The notes: generated from the sequence alone by a model not told the origin. A DNA stretch of 7,010 nucleotides from Methanobacteriota archaeon (GCA_024860865.1 JACRDV010000019.1:1-7010); one strand, 5' to 3'. Positions 1-5,814 are shown, counted from the first letter of the stretch. A program made the numbers and translations.

Positions 1-2
1 CA

Positions 3-527
3 GCTTGGTTGATTTTGGTCACAATTTTAACTTATACTCTATCGAAAAGAGAAATGAGTTTAGAATTGAAAAATCTGATGTTTGAATTGGGTAAAGTTTT
101 TGGTTTCTTAGTTGCTTTAGGTCTACTGTTTACCTCTTGGAAAGTAATTACAGCTATCATGAATCCTGCGAAGTTCGCCTATGTATCTCTTTTATTAACA
201 GAGTCTTTCAGTTTATCATTCTGGGGCATTGAAATCCTATTAGGGGCGATTGTTCCGTTCTTAATCGTTTTCATCCCAAGGACTGGCAAAACATTTTCAG
301 GATTATCTGTAGCGGCTCTTTTATGTCTAATGGGTATATTCATGGTGAGATATGATTGGACAGTTGCGGGCCAAGTTATTCCTGTTAGAGGATTGCCTTC
401 CCTTTTGTATATTCCATCTTACATAGAGGCTCTAATCGTAGTTGGAATAGTGACACTTTGTGTTTTGCTTTATACATGGGGTGTAAGGAACCTTCCTTTA
501 GAACATAAAGCAGTTATTCCTACATAA
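3..527 (+). CDS. NrfD/HybB-type polytopic membrane subunit, C-terminal part (5' end outside window)
   Basis: The reading frame is already open at the first bases (codons GCT TGG lie before the first TTG at 9), so this is the C-terminal part of a longer gene; no true start is visible. The visible ~174 residues hold about four hydrophobic segments, numbering from the TTG at 9: roughly 22-49, 70-90, 95-115 and 138-160. Charged loops separate them, and one holds the stretch MVRYDWTVAGQVIPV between the last two helices. Such an Arg/Gly-Gln loop is typical of NrfD/PsrC/HybB quinone-interacting membrane subunits, which have 8-10 helices and pass electrons between the quinone pool and an extracytoplasmic Fe-S/catalytic partner. 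The hyp genes nearby make a hydrogenase HybB-like role attractive, but a molybdopterin oxidoreductase subunit is equally possible because the upstream genes are missing. Family call fairly firm, substrate unknown. Confidence 0.75.
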   Translation, partial: AWLILVTILTYTLSKREMSLELKNLMFELGKVFGFLVALGLLFTSWKVITAIMNPAKFAYVSLLLTESFSLSFWGIEILLGAIVPFLIVFIPRTGKTFSGLSVAALLCLMGIFMVRYDWTVAGQVIPVRGLPSLLYIPSYIEALIVVGIVTLCVLLYTWGVRNLPLEHKAVIPT

Positions 528-548
528 CCAGAGTAATTTTTTAAGTAT

Positions 549-584
549 ATTAAATTGATTTTTTTTAAAATTAATTTAATTTTT
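549..584 (+). terminator. AT-rich hairpin plus U-tract downstream of the NrfD-like gene
   Basis: An 11-bp inverted repeat has arms ATTAAATTGAT (549-559) and ATTAATTTAAT (570-580), pairing fully with one G-U wobble. It lies 22 nt after the stop codon and is followed by TTTT. The loop holds a T7 run, so the transcript would be U-rich throughout, as archaeal terminators usually are. The stem has almost no GC, so termination probably depends on the U-tracts more than on the hairpin. Confidence 0.45.
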
Positions 585-650
585 AAGTCTCACTTTGCCA
601 TTACAATAAAGCTTACTTACCACAAACTTCTTTCTTCCCTTTACTTTTGT

Positions 651-656
651 AAAAAA
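651..656 (-). terminator. U-tract downstream of the DUF3368 PIN gene
   Basis: On the minus strand a T6 run begins 4 nt after the PIN gene's stop codon, in the context ATAATTTTTTAC. No convincing stem precedes it. This matches a simple U-rich archaeal transcription end and faces the terminator of the NrfD-like gene across a convergent gap. Weak, position-based call. Confidence 0.3.
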
Positions 657-660
657 TTAT

Positions 661-1167
661 TTATTTTTTTATTTTCTTTCCAATTTCTATGTATTCATGA
701 ATAATCTCTTTTGAAACCCAAGCAATTTCTTCATATCTTAAAACAAGTGTTGTATATTCTTCAAAAGAAATTTTGTTGAGTATCAGTGCCTCTAGTAGAA
801 TACCTAATGTCGATTTCCAATTTATCTTTAAATCCTCAGCAAAATGCCAAGCCTTTTTATCAGCGCATAAAAAAACCTTTTCATTTTTTTGAATACAAAG
901 CACTAAAGCTTCTGCCTCGCCCTCTCCAAGGCTTTTTGCTAAGCTAACAACTAAGTTTCGATATTTTTTTTCAATCGAGCTAATTTCCATCCAACCCTCT
1001 TCTAAAGCATTTTCGATGAATAAAATCTCACTAGGCTTAACCTTTGGCTTTTCAAATATTTCATGGTAAACTGCTTTTGGAATTAAAATTTTTTTATAAA
1101 GCTCTTTTAACAATGATAACTTGGCTAATTTTGCGAAATGAATTATTACAGAGGAATTTGAAATCAT
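661..1167 (-). CDS. DUF3368-type PIN-domain ribonuclease (putative toxin)
   Basis: The 168-residue product fits the DUF3368 branch of PIN nucleases, usually ~150-170 residues. Visible marks are the N-terminal strand with ISNSS (residues 2-6; Asn4 sits where classical PIN has Asp, as I recall is common in this branch), IPKAVYHEI with Glu36, GEGEAEAL (residues 81-88) with acidic residues 82/84/86, FLCADKKAW with Asp103, and STLGILLEAL. The acidic residues would bind Mg2+/Mn2+ for RNA cleavage. DUF3368 proteins are usually toxins paired with UPF0175 antitoxins, and one lies next door, but divergently instead of in the usual same-strand operon. The ATG at 1165-1167 is about 26-30 nt from the TATA-like box, predicting a leaderless or nearly leaderless mRNA; I see no Shine-Dalgarno sequence. 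Toxicity is inferred, not shown. Confidence 0.8.
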   Translation of the reverse strand: MISNSSVIIHFAKLAKLSLLKELYKKILIPKAVYHEIFEKPKVKPSEILFIENALEEGWMEISSIEKKYRNLVVSLAKSLGEGEAEALVLCIQKNEKVFLCADKKAWHFAEDLKINWKSTLGILLEALILNKISFEEYTTLVLRYEEIAWVSKEIIHEYIEIGKKIKK

Positions 1168-1187
1168 TAGATTACTTCTGCTTAAAA

Positions 1188-1217
1188 AGTAATATTTAAA
1201 TATTACTAAATTACTAA
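1188..1217. promoter_or_regulatory. Candidate operator: 20-bp palindrome plus tandem 8-bp repeat
   Basis: Positions 1188-1207 form a perfect 20-bp palindrome with half-site AGTAATATTT. The box ATTACTAA ends the palindrome (1202-1209) and is repeated directly after it (1210-1217). A further ATTACT lies at 1171-1176. The core covers the TATA box of the PIN gene and abuts the UPF0175 promoter. This is where a ribbon-helix-helix repressor would bind to control both divergent genes, and the UPF0175 product carries such a domain. The symmetry is directly visible; the operator role is inferred. Confidence 0.5.
1193..1200 (-). promoter_or_regulatory. TATA-like box of the PIN gene
   Basis: The minus strand reads TTTAAATA, a match to the archaeal TATA consensus. 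Its centre is about 29 nt upstream of the PIN gene's ATG, so transcription should begin within a few nt of the start codon. The box lies inside a perfect palindrome, so the same octamer can also be read on the plus strand (1195-1202). Confidence 0.55.
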
Positions 1218-1218
1218 A

Positions 1219-1226
1219 TTTAAATA
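1219..1226 (+). promoter_or_regulatory. TATA-like box of the UPF0175 gene
   Basis: TTTAAATA on the plus strand predicts initiation near 1248 and a leader of about 28 nt. That leader contains GAGGT (1266-1270), 6 nt before the ATG. The antitoxin gene would therefore have a Shine-Dalgarno leader, whereas the divergent PIN gene would be leaderless. Confidence 0.5.
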
Positions 1227-1276
1227 AAAAATAGCAAGTACCTGAAAACTTTTGCTATCAAGAAAGAGGTTGAAAA

Positions 1277-1612
1277 ATGGATTCTACTGAAAAAATGGAA
1301 AGAACATCGGTGCTCCTGCCACATAAGTATTTAAAAGAAATCGATCAAATAGCTGAGGAACAAGGGTTAGATCGAACGACTTTAGTTCGCCAGTTGTTGA
1401 TTTCTGGAATTAAAGAATATAAAATAAAGTTAGCAGTTGAGCTCTATCGCGCTGAAAAAATTTCACTGGGCAAAGCTGCAGAAATTGCCGATATTTCAAT
1501 TTGGGAAATGATGGATATACTTAGAGAACAAAAAATTCCGCTTGCTTATCGGCTCTCTGATGCGCGTGAGGAAATAAAAAGGATACTGAAAGAACATAAA
1601 ATTTCGATATAA
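1277..1612 (+). CDS. UPF0175-family antitoxin with N-terminal ribbon-helix-helix domain
   Basis: The 111-residue protein has two parts. Residues ~9-48 are a ribbon-helix-helix DNA-binding unit: strand RTSVLLP, helix from HKYLKEIDQIAEEQG, then the LDRTTLVRQLLISGI helix. Residues ~50-95 match UPF0175: KLAVELYRAEKISLGKAAE, then an HTH-like turn IADISIWEMMDILREQ, then KIPLAYRLSD. UPF0175 proteins are putative antitoxins of DUF3368 PIN toxins: the C-terminal part is thought to bind the toxin, and the N-terminal part would repress the promoter. The start is well supported by GAGGT 6 nt upstream of the ATG; a second ATG at codon 7 is less likely. The gene is divergent from its presumed partner and convergent with hypB, with 44 bp between their stop codons. 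Confidence 0.82.
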   Translation: MDSTEKMERTSVLLPHKYLKEIDQIAEEQGLDRTTLVRQLLISGIKEYKIKLAVELYRAEKISLGKAAEIADISIWEMMDILREQKIPLAYRLSDAREEIKRILKEHKISI

Positions 1613-1661
1613 TATTAACAATTTGTATTAAAAAATGTAAAATAAAAACTTTAATATTATA
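1608..1661. repeat. 11-bp perfect inverted repeat between convergent gene ends
   Basis: TATAATATTAA (1608-1618) and TTAATATTATA (1651-1661) are exact reverse complements. They span the stop codon of the UPF0175 gene on one side and that of hypB on the other, with a 32-nt loop. The hairpin could end or protect both convergent transcripts. All bases are A/T, so stability would be low and chance is not excluded. Confidence 0.4.
1630..1648 (-). terminator. U-rich terminator of the hypFCB transcript
   Basis: Read on the minus strand just past the hypB stop codon, the sequence carries T5 (1648-1644) and T6 (1635-1630) runs separated by an AT-rich spacer. This is the usual form of an archaeal U-tract terminator. 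It lies in the loop of the inverted repeat at 1608-1661. Confidence 0.45.
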
Positions 1662-2331
1662 ATCCTAATGCACTAATAACTCCGGCAATTCCTTCTCCAT
1701 CTCTACAACTTGTTTTCACTACTTTTGCATTTGGATTTATCGCATAAACATCTCTTTCTAATTTTTCTACAGCAACTTCCATCGCACTTGCCAAATCTAT
1801 TTTATTGATAACAACTACATCTGTGCCCATAAAAATGAAAGGGTGTTTAACCACCATATAAGGTCCTTCTGTTACACTAATTACAACAATTCGCTTTTCT
1901 GAACCTAGAGGAAAATCCGCTGGGCAAATTAGGTTTCCAACATTTTCAATAAATAAGAGGTCCACATTGTTTAAATCGACTTTCTGAAGCGCCTTTTTCA
2001 CAAGATTTGCATCTAGGTGGCATTCCTTTCCAGTATTTATTTGAATGACTTCAACACCATGCCTTCCAACTCTATTTGCATCTATAGTGGTTGTTAGGTC
2101 GCCATTAAAAACAACAATTTTATATTTATTTTTTAATTTTTGGACTAGCAATTCAATAAGAGATGTTTTTCCAGATCCTATAGAACCCAAAATATCTATT
2201 GCTTTAACTCCATATTTTTTGAGTAATTCCTTGTTTTCTTCCGCAAGTTTTTCATTTGCTTTAAGCAAATCTGTTTCAAGCTCTATGTCATAAATTTCTC
2301 CTTCTTCTGCTTTGATTATTTCTTTAATCAC
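1657..2331 (-). CDS. hypB: HypB, nickel-inserting GTPase for [NiFe]-hydrogenase maturation
   Basis: The cytoplasmic GTPase HypB works with HypA to insert nickel into the large subunit of [NiFe]-hydrogenases after the Fe(CN)2CO group is in place. The 224-residue product has an N-terminal helical lead (1-40), P-loop GSIGSGKT (49-56), the metal and dimer motif KECHLDA with Cys104-His105, a second metal-site cysteine in ENVGNLICPADF (Cys136), and the guanine-specificity motif NKID (176-179). It has no His-rich stretch and no N-terminal CxxCGC motif, so it is the short archaeal form. The start is GTG, preceded by GAGGT (minus strand, 2342-2338) 6 nt upstream. That Shine-Dalgarno sequence overlaps the TGA stop of hypC, so translation is probably coupled. 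Last gene of the hypFCB run. Confidence 0.95.
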   Translation of the reverse strand: MIKEIIKAEEGEIYDIELETDLLKANEKLAEENKELLKKYGVKAIDILGSIGSGKTSLIELLVQKLKNKYKIVVFNGDLTTTIDANRVGRHGVEVIQINTGKECHLDANLVKKALQKVDLNNVDLLFIENVGNLICPADFPLGSEKRIVVISVTEGPYMVVKHPFIFMGTDVVVINKIDLASAMEVAVEKLERDVYAINPNAKVVKTSCRDGEGIAGVISALGL

Positions 2332-2340
2332 AATTAAACC

Positions 2341-2571
2341 TCATGTCGATGTAATATCAGCGCTTAACATTTCGTTCCATAATTGGATCGTTTCTCTAGC
2401 TGCTTCCTCGTCTAATACTTGAATTGCAAAGCCAGCATGAACTATAACATACTCTCCAACTTGAACATCTACTAGAGAAATGTTTACTTCTCTTGTTGTT
2501 CCTTGTCCAAAATCAACTTTTGCAAAATTTCCTTTTTTCTTAATTACTTTCCCTGGAATGGCTAAGCACAT
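2341..2571 (-). CDS. hypC: HypC/HupF-family hydrogenase maturation chaperone
   Basis: The small cytoplasmic chaperone HypC carries the iron centre with HypD while cyanide and CO ligands are added, then docks with the hydrogenase large-subunit precursor. The 76-residue product begins with the signature MCLAIPG; Cys2, free after removal of Met1, is the essential residue. It then forms a small barrel with GQGTTREVNISLV and GEYVIVHAGFAI, including the conserved His45, and a C-terminal helix from ~53. Length fits the family (70-95). The ATG is fixed by the Cys2 rule. A weak GAGAT lies about 17 nt upstream, too far for a normal ribosome site, so translation may depend on ribosomes leaving hypF 45 nt upstream. 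It is separated from hypB by 9 nt. Confidence 0.95.
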   Translation of the reverse strand: MCLAIPGKVIKKKGNFAKVDFGQGTTREVNISLVDVQVGEYVIVHAGFAIQVLDEEAARETIQLWNEMLSADITST

Positions 2572-2616
2572 AACAATCAGTTTTATCTCTTTAGATATTA
2601 TTTTTCAAAAAATAAA

Positions 2617-4884
2617 TCATTTTTCATAGCTAGTTGCAATCGCTTGTCCAAATGAAATTCCACCATCTCCAGGCGGTACTTGGACATTTGTGACAAACTT
2701 TAGCCCAGCCATTTCTACTTCCTTTTTTATCGCCAAAGTAATAAACTCGTTGTATGCAACTCCTCCTGAAAACCCGATTGTATCAATACCCAATTTCTTT
2801 GCCTCTTCTATAGCAAGTTGAGCTAGACCTATTGCAATGTAAGATTGTGCCGAGCATGCTAAGTCAGCAACGGGATATTTGCTCATATTATCATAAATTT
2901 GACTTAAAAGATAAGTAGTGTTTAAAGTATTTCCATTTGTTTCAGGAGATAACTGAAGCGCATCCTTCCCTTTTATTGCTACTGACTCTAATTTCATTGC
3001 TGGTTCGCCTTCATAAGTCCGCTCATAACATATTCCTAATAGAGCCGAAACAGCATCCAAAACTCTGCCACAACTTGTTGTTTTGATGAAATTCCCTTGC
3101 TTGAGTTGCTTAAGAACAATCTCGACCTCTTTTTCGCCATGTGGAAAGTGTTTAACATTTGAGAGTAGCCATTTTTCTATATCTGTTGCACTATGAAGTA
3201 TTCCAACGACCATCCTTGCAGGATATTTAGTCGCTAGGTCGCCGCCGATCATAGGTTGCTCTTGGAGATGCCCAACACGTTGGAACCCATTGGAATTACA
3301 AAATAAAACTTCACCTCCCCAAACATTGCCGTCTGAACCGTAACCAATGCCATCGCAGGCAATGCCAATAATCTCTGAAATATTATGCTCGCCCATTAAT
3401 GATGCGATGTGTGCATGATGATGTTGAACTGGGATAACATTGCATCCAAGTTTATTCCCTAACTCATGGGCGAGTTTTGTTGTATGAAATCTAGGATGCA
3501 AGTCACAGGCCACAACTTCGACTTTACTATTTGTTAACTTTATCAAGTGATTTGTGGCACTTTTTAAGAATTCAAAAGTTTCAAACTTCTCTATATCTCC
3601 AATATGTTGAGAAATAAAAGCTTTGTTTCCTAGTAGAACGCATGTAGTTGCATTGAGCTCTGCGCTAATTCCTAATGTACAATGGTTTATAGAATACTTC
3701 AAATGGATTGGTGCTGGTGCATATCCTCGAGACCTACGAATTATGCTTGGAATTTTATTATTAATGCGAACAACTGAATCATCACATCGCTGGGCAATTT
3801 TTCTATCGTGAAATAGGAAGAAGTCAACTACAGAACCTAGTTCCTTTATAGCCCGGTCATTTTCCTTAATAATTGGCTCATTTGGGGGGTTTGCGCTGGT
3901 CATTATAAAAGCAGGTTCTTGCACTTGATCAAACAGCATTGAGTGTAAACCAGTATATGGAAGCATAACTCCAATGTTATGTAAACCTGGCGAGATTAAA
4001 TCTGAAAGATAATAATCATCACTTTTCCTCAATAAAACAATCGGTTTTATATACGAAGTTAAAAGCTTGGCTTCCTCCTCGCTTACTTCTGCAAATGTCT
4101 TTATCGTTTCTAAATCGCGAGCCATTATTGCAAATGGTTTTTGGGATCTATGCTTAGTTTTTCTCAATCTTTTTACCGGGTCGGACCTAGTAGTTGCAGC
4201 TGCAATATGAAAACCACCATTGCCTTTTATTGCAACAATATAGCCTTCTTCAAGCAACCTCCCAGCTTCCCTAATAGGATCTCCGCGTTTAATGAGTTCT
4301 CCACCGTTATTTGTTAAAAATATCTTTGGGCCACATTTTGAACATGCAACTGTTTGCGCATGAAATCTTCGATTCGATGGATCAGTATATTCTATTTTAC
4401 ATTCGTTGCACATTAAAAATTCTTGCATGGTGGTGTTAGGTCTATCGTAAGGAAGTTCCTCAATTATACTGTACCTGGGACCACAGTCTGTACACGTGAT
4501 GAAAAAATAATCGTAACGTCTATTATTTGAATCTCTAAGCTCAGCTAAACATTCGTTACAAATTGAGACATCTGGTGGAATTACTGAACCAGAGAGCTCG
4601 CCACCTTCAGAGCTTTTAAGAATTGTAAACTTTTCAAACTCTTTCTTTTCTTCAGAATAATTTGTGATTAGATCATAAATTTGAGCTAAAGGGGGCTTTT
4701 TTTCCTCTAAATCGGTGAGAAATTGTTTAATATTATTATCATTTCCTTCAACAACTATTTCAACACCAGCGTCTCCTCTATTCCGTACAAAGCCAACCAA
4801 TTTATTTTTTACGGCAATTCGATAGATAAATGGCCGAAAACCTACACCCTGGACAATTCCTTTAATAGTAATCTCGGCACGCAA
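2617..4884 (-). CDS. hypF: HypF, carbamoyltransferase for the cyanide ligands of [NiFe]-hydrogenase
   Basis: HypF makes carbamoyl-adenylate from carbamoyl phosphate and ATP and passes the carbamoyl group to the C-terminal cysteine of HypE, the source of the two CN ligands. At 755 residues it is full length. Domains in order are acylphosphatase (1-~90; VQGVGFRPF with Arg17, and Asn35); double zinc finger with CxxC pairs 109/112, 131/134, 159/162 and 181/184, spaced 18-24-18; YrdC-like nucleotide domain (~200-390; HRSQKPFAIM, MTSANPPNEPI, RRSRGYAPAP); and Kae1-like domain (~400-755; metal site HHHAH 488-492, CDGIGYGSDG, SGGVAYN, PPGDGGISFGQA). All expected motifs are present. The start is TTG with GGAG 7 nt upstream; no ATG or GTG lies between it and the upstream in-frame stop, and it puts the acylphosphatase motif at its usual distance. 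The HypE partner is not in the window. Confidence 0.96.
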   Translation of the reverse strand: MRAEITIKGIVQGVGFRPFIYRIAVKNKLVGFVRNRGDAGVEIVVEGNDNNIKQFLTDLEEKKPPLAQIYDLITNYSEEKKEFEKFTILKSSEGGELSGSVIPPDVSICNECLAELRDSNNRRYDYFFITCTDCGPRYSIIEELPYDRPNTTMQEFLMCNECKIEYTDPSNRRFHAQTVACSKCGPKIFLTNNGGELIKRGDPIREAGRLLEEGYIVAIKGNGGFHIAAATTRSDPVKRLRKTKHRSQKPFAIMARDLETIKTFAEVSEEEAKLLTSYIKPIVLLRKSDDYYLSDLISPGLHNIGVMLPYTGLHSMLFDQVQEPAFIMTSANPPNEPIIKENDRAIKELGSVVDFFLFHDRKIAQRCDDSVVRINNKIPSIIRRSRGYAPAPIHLKYSINHCTLGISAELNATTCVLLGNKAFISQHIGDIEKFETFEFLKSATNHLIKLTNSKVEVVACDLHPRFHTTKLAHELGNKLGCNVIPVQHHHAHIASLMGEHNISEIIGIACDGIGYGSDGNVWGGEVLFCNSNGFQRVGHLQEQPMIGGDLATKYPARMVVGILHSATDIEKWLLSNVKHFPHGEKEVEIVLKQLKQGNFIKTTSCGRVLDAVSALLGICYERTYEGEPAMKLESVAIKGKDALQLSPETNGNTLNTTYLLSQIYDNMSKYPVADLACSAQSYIAIGLAQLAIEEAKKLGIDTIGFSGGVAYNEFITLAIKKEVEMAGLKFVTNVQVPPGDGGISFGQAIATSYEK

Positions 4885-4930
4885 CTTATTTCTCCACTTA
4901 TATTAGATAAGCATGATTCTATTTTATTTG

Positions 4931-4940
4931 AATTATTTAA
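4931..4940 (-). promoter_or_regulatory. Possible TATA-like box of hypF
   Basis: The minus strand reads TTAAATAATT about 50 nt upstream of the hypF TTG start, predicting initiation near 4910 and a leader long enough to include the GGAG at 4895-4892. A second AT-rich candidate lies closer (about 4922-4930). The region is so AT-rich that the choice is uncertain, and read-through from the vapBC pair 200 bp upstream is also possible. Confidence 0.3.
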
Positions 4941-5084
4941 TTGATTTTAATTTAGAAAAAGATTACAACAAAACCCTCGCGCTTGGATTGGCCAATAAAA
5001 AGGTTTCACCATAATCTGCTTTGACAGAAATCTTTATGGATATCTAATTCTATATACGGCAGCTCACTTTATTATTATTCTGAG

Positions 5085-5504
5085 TTAACTAATAGGATTT
5101 CTGAATTTTATCTCTCTGTTGTCAAGTTTTATACCCTTCAGATTGATAATTTTTTTATCATTGGTCCACATTTCAGCTATTTTGTTATGGAGATAACAAC
5201 CGATAATTAGAGAATCTCTGCCACCAAGATTATATTTCTCAGCGAGAGCCAAACAAAATGAAGTAGTTGTTTTTGTTTGGTTTATAAAAATTGTTCTCGA
5301 ATCATTGATAAAATTTACTAGCTTTTTTCTTGCATCACTTGGTTTCATTTTGCTTATGAAAACTAAAGTGTGATAAGTTTCATGGATTGCAGTTGGATTA
5401 GTATACCAATTTTCCAATTTTGAAATGGCGTTTATCACCATTTTATTTTCAGGATACTTAGGATCCAAAAAATAAACTAAAATATTTGTATCTAGACCGA
5501 TCAT
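5085..5504 (-). CDS. vapC: VapC-type PIN-domain ribonuclease toxin
   Basis: The ~139-residue product is a classical PIN nuclease of VapC length. From the ATG at 5504-5502 it begins MIGLDTNILVYFLD, with catalytic Asp5. It continues with AIHETYHTLV (Glu42), GGRDSLIIGCYL (Asp97) and WTNDKKI (Asp116), so all four acidic positions that hold the metal are present and the enzyme looks intact. A TTG four codons upstream (5516) would add MGLK and leave only 2 nt after the vapB stop. I prefer the ATG because PIN proteins normally start just before this first strand; neither start has a clear Shine-Dalgarno sequence. VapC toxins cleave tRNA or rRNA and are neutralised by the antitoxin encoded just upstream. 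It belongs to a different PIN branch from the DUF3368 protein at 661-1167. Confidence 0.85.
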   Translation of the reverse strand: MIGLDTNILVYFLDPKYPENKMVINAISKLENWYTNPTAIHETYHTLVFISKMKPSDARKKLVNFINDSRTIFINQTKTTTSFCLALAEKYNLGGRDSLIIGCYLHNKIAEMWTNDKKIINLKGIKLDNREIKFRNPIS

Positions 5505-5518
5505 TTTTAAGCCCAATT

Positions 5519-5752
5519 TTAGAACATCTTCATTTCTTCCGGCCTAGCCAATCTAGGCTTGCCAGTTCGTGGTGGATCCCATCGCGCTATTTCTATCAAT
5601 CGGTCTTTTTTCTTTGGTATTTTCTTCAAAACAAATCTACCGTTTACTTTCTCAAATCTCACCAGTTCTCCTTTTTTAAGCCCTAACTCCTCGAGGATAT
5701 CCTTTGATAGCACTATTCTACCCTTTTCATCAATAGTCGATTCTATTTTAAT
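5519..5752 (-). CDS. vapB: AbrB/SpoVT-type antitoxin (VapB/MazE-like), apparent ATT start
   Basis: The first conventional start, GTG at 5713-5711, begins in the middle of the SpoVT-AbrB fold. The same frame continues upstream without a stop to 5819 and encodes, just before that GTG, IESTIDEKGRI followed by VLSKDILEELGLKKGE, a textbook AbrB N-terminal strand and loop. No ATG, GTG or TTG lies in that extension. Starting at ATT (5752-5750) gives a 77-residue protein beginning MKIESTIDEKGR, of normal family length, with the TATA-like box ~30 nt upstream (leaderless). Residues 1-45 form the swapped-hairpin DNA-binding domain. Residues 50-77 (including WDPPRTGKPRLARPEE) are a basic/proline tail that probably wraps the VapC toxin encoded 14 nt downstream. 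Family and pairing are firm; the exact start codon is inferred. Confidence 0.78.
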   Translation of the reverse strand: MKIESTIDEKGRIVLSKDILEELGLKKGELVRFEKVNGRFVLKKIPKKKDRLIEIARWDPPRTGKPRLARPEEMKMF

Positions 5753-5772
5753 CCCACTTCTATTTGTGGGAT
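5751..5772. promoter_or_regulatory. Candidate autoregulatory operator of vapBC
   Basis: ATCCCAC (5751-5757) and GTGGGAT (5766-5772) form a perfect 7-bp inverted repeat with an 8-bp spacer. On the minus strand it lies between the TATA-like box and the proposed ATT start, covering the expected initiation site (~5756). This GC-containing block stands out in an AT-rich background. An AbrB-type antitoxin dimer binding here would block its own promoter, the usual control of vapBC operons. As RNA it could also fold at the very 5' end of the message. Confidence 0.5.
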
Positions 5773-5778
5773 AAACTA

Positions 5779-5786
5779 TATTTATA
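5779..5786 (-). promoter_or_regulatory. TATA-like box of vapBC
   Basis: The minus strand reads TATAAATA within ATTATAAATATAG, preceded by purine-containing GCGCAAA as a possible BRE. It is centred about 30 nt upstream of the ATT at 5752, predicting initiation near 5756 and an almost leaderless mRNA. Confidence 0.5.
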
Positions 5787-5814
5787 ATTTGCGCTATATT
5801 TATGGAAAAATCCC

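Noticed and set aside
2045-2293. 82-codon plus-strand frame opposite hypB
   Set aside because: Lies wholly antisense to the well-supported hypB, Ser/Phe/Pro-rich as expected of antisense translation, with no ribosome site or family motif.
3623-3811. 62-codon plus-strand frame inside hypF
   Set aside because: Antisense to the conserved Kae1-like/YrdC junction of hypF; no promoter or recognisable domain.
4723-4944. 73-codon plus-strand frame across the hypF 5' end
   Set aside because: Antisense to the acylphosphatase domain and the hypF ribosome site; low-complexity Asn/Ile/Phe composition.
4987-4996. 10-bp palindrome ATTGGCCAAT upstream of hypF
   Set aside because: Short, not aligned with any promoter element or start, and adjacent T-run is on the wrong side for a terminator; probably chance.
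5486-5774. Two overlapping plus-strand frames opposite vapB
   Set aside because: Both are antisense to the AbrB-VapC pair, whose motifs are clear; Phe/Ser-rich shadow composition.
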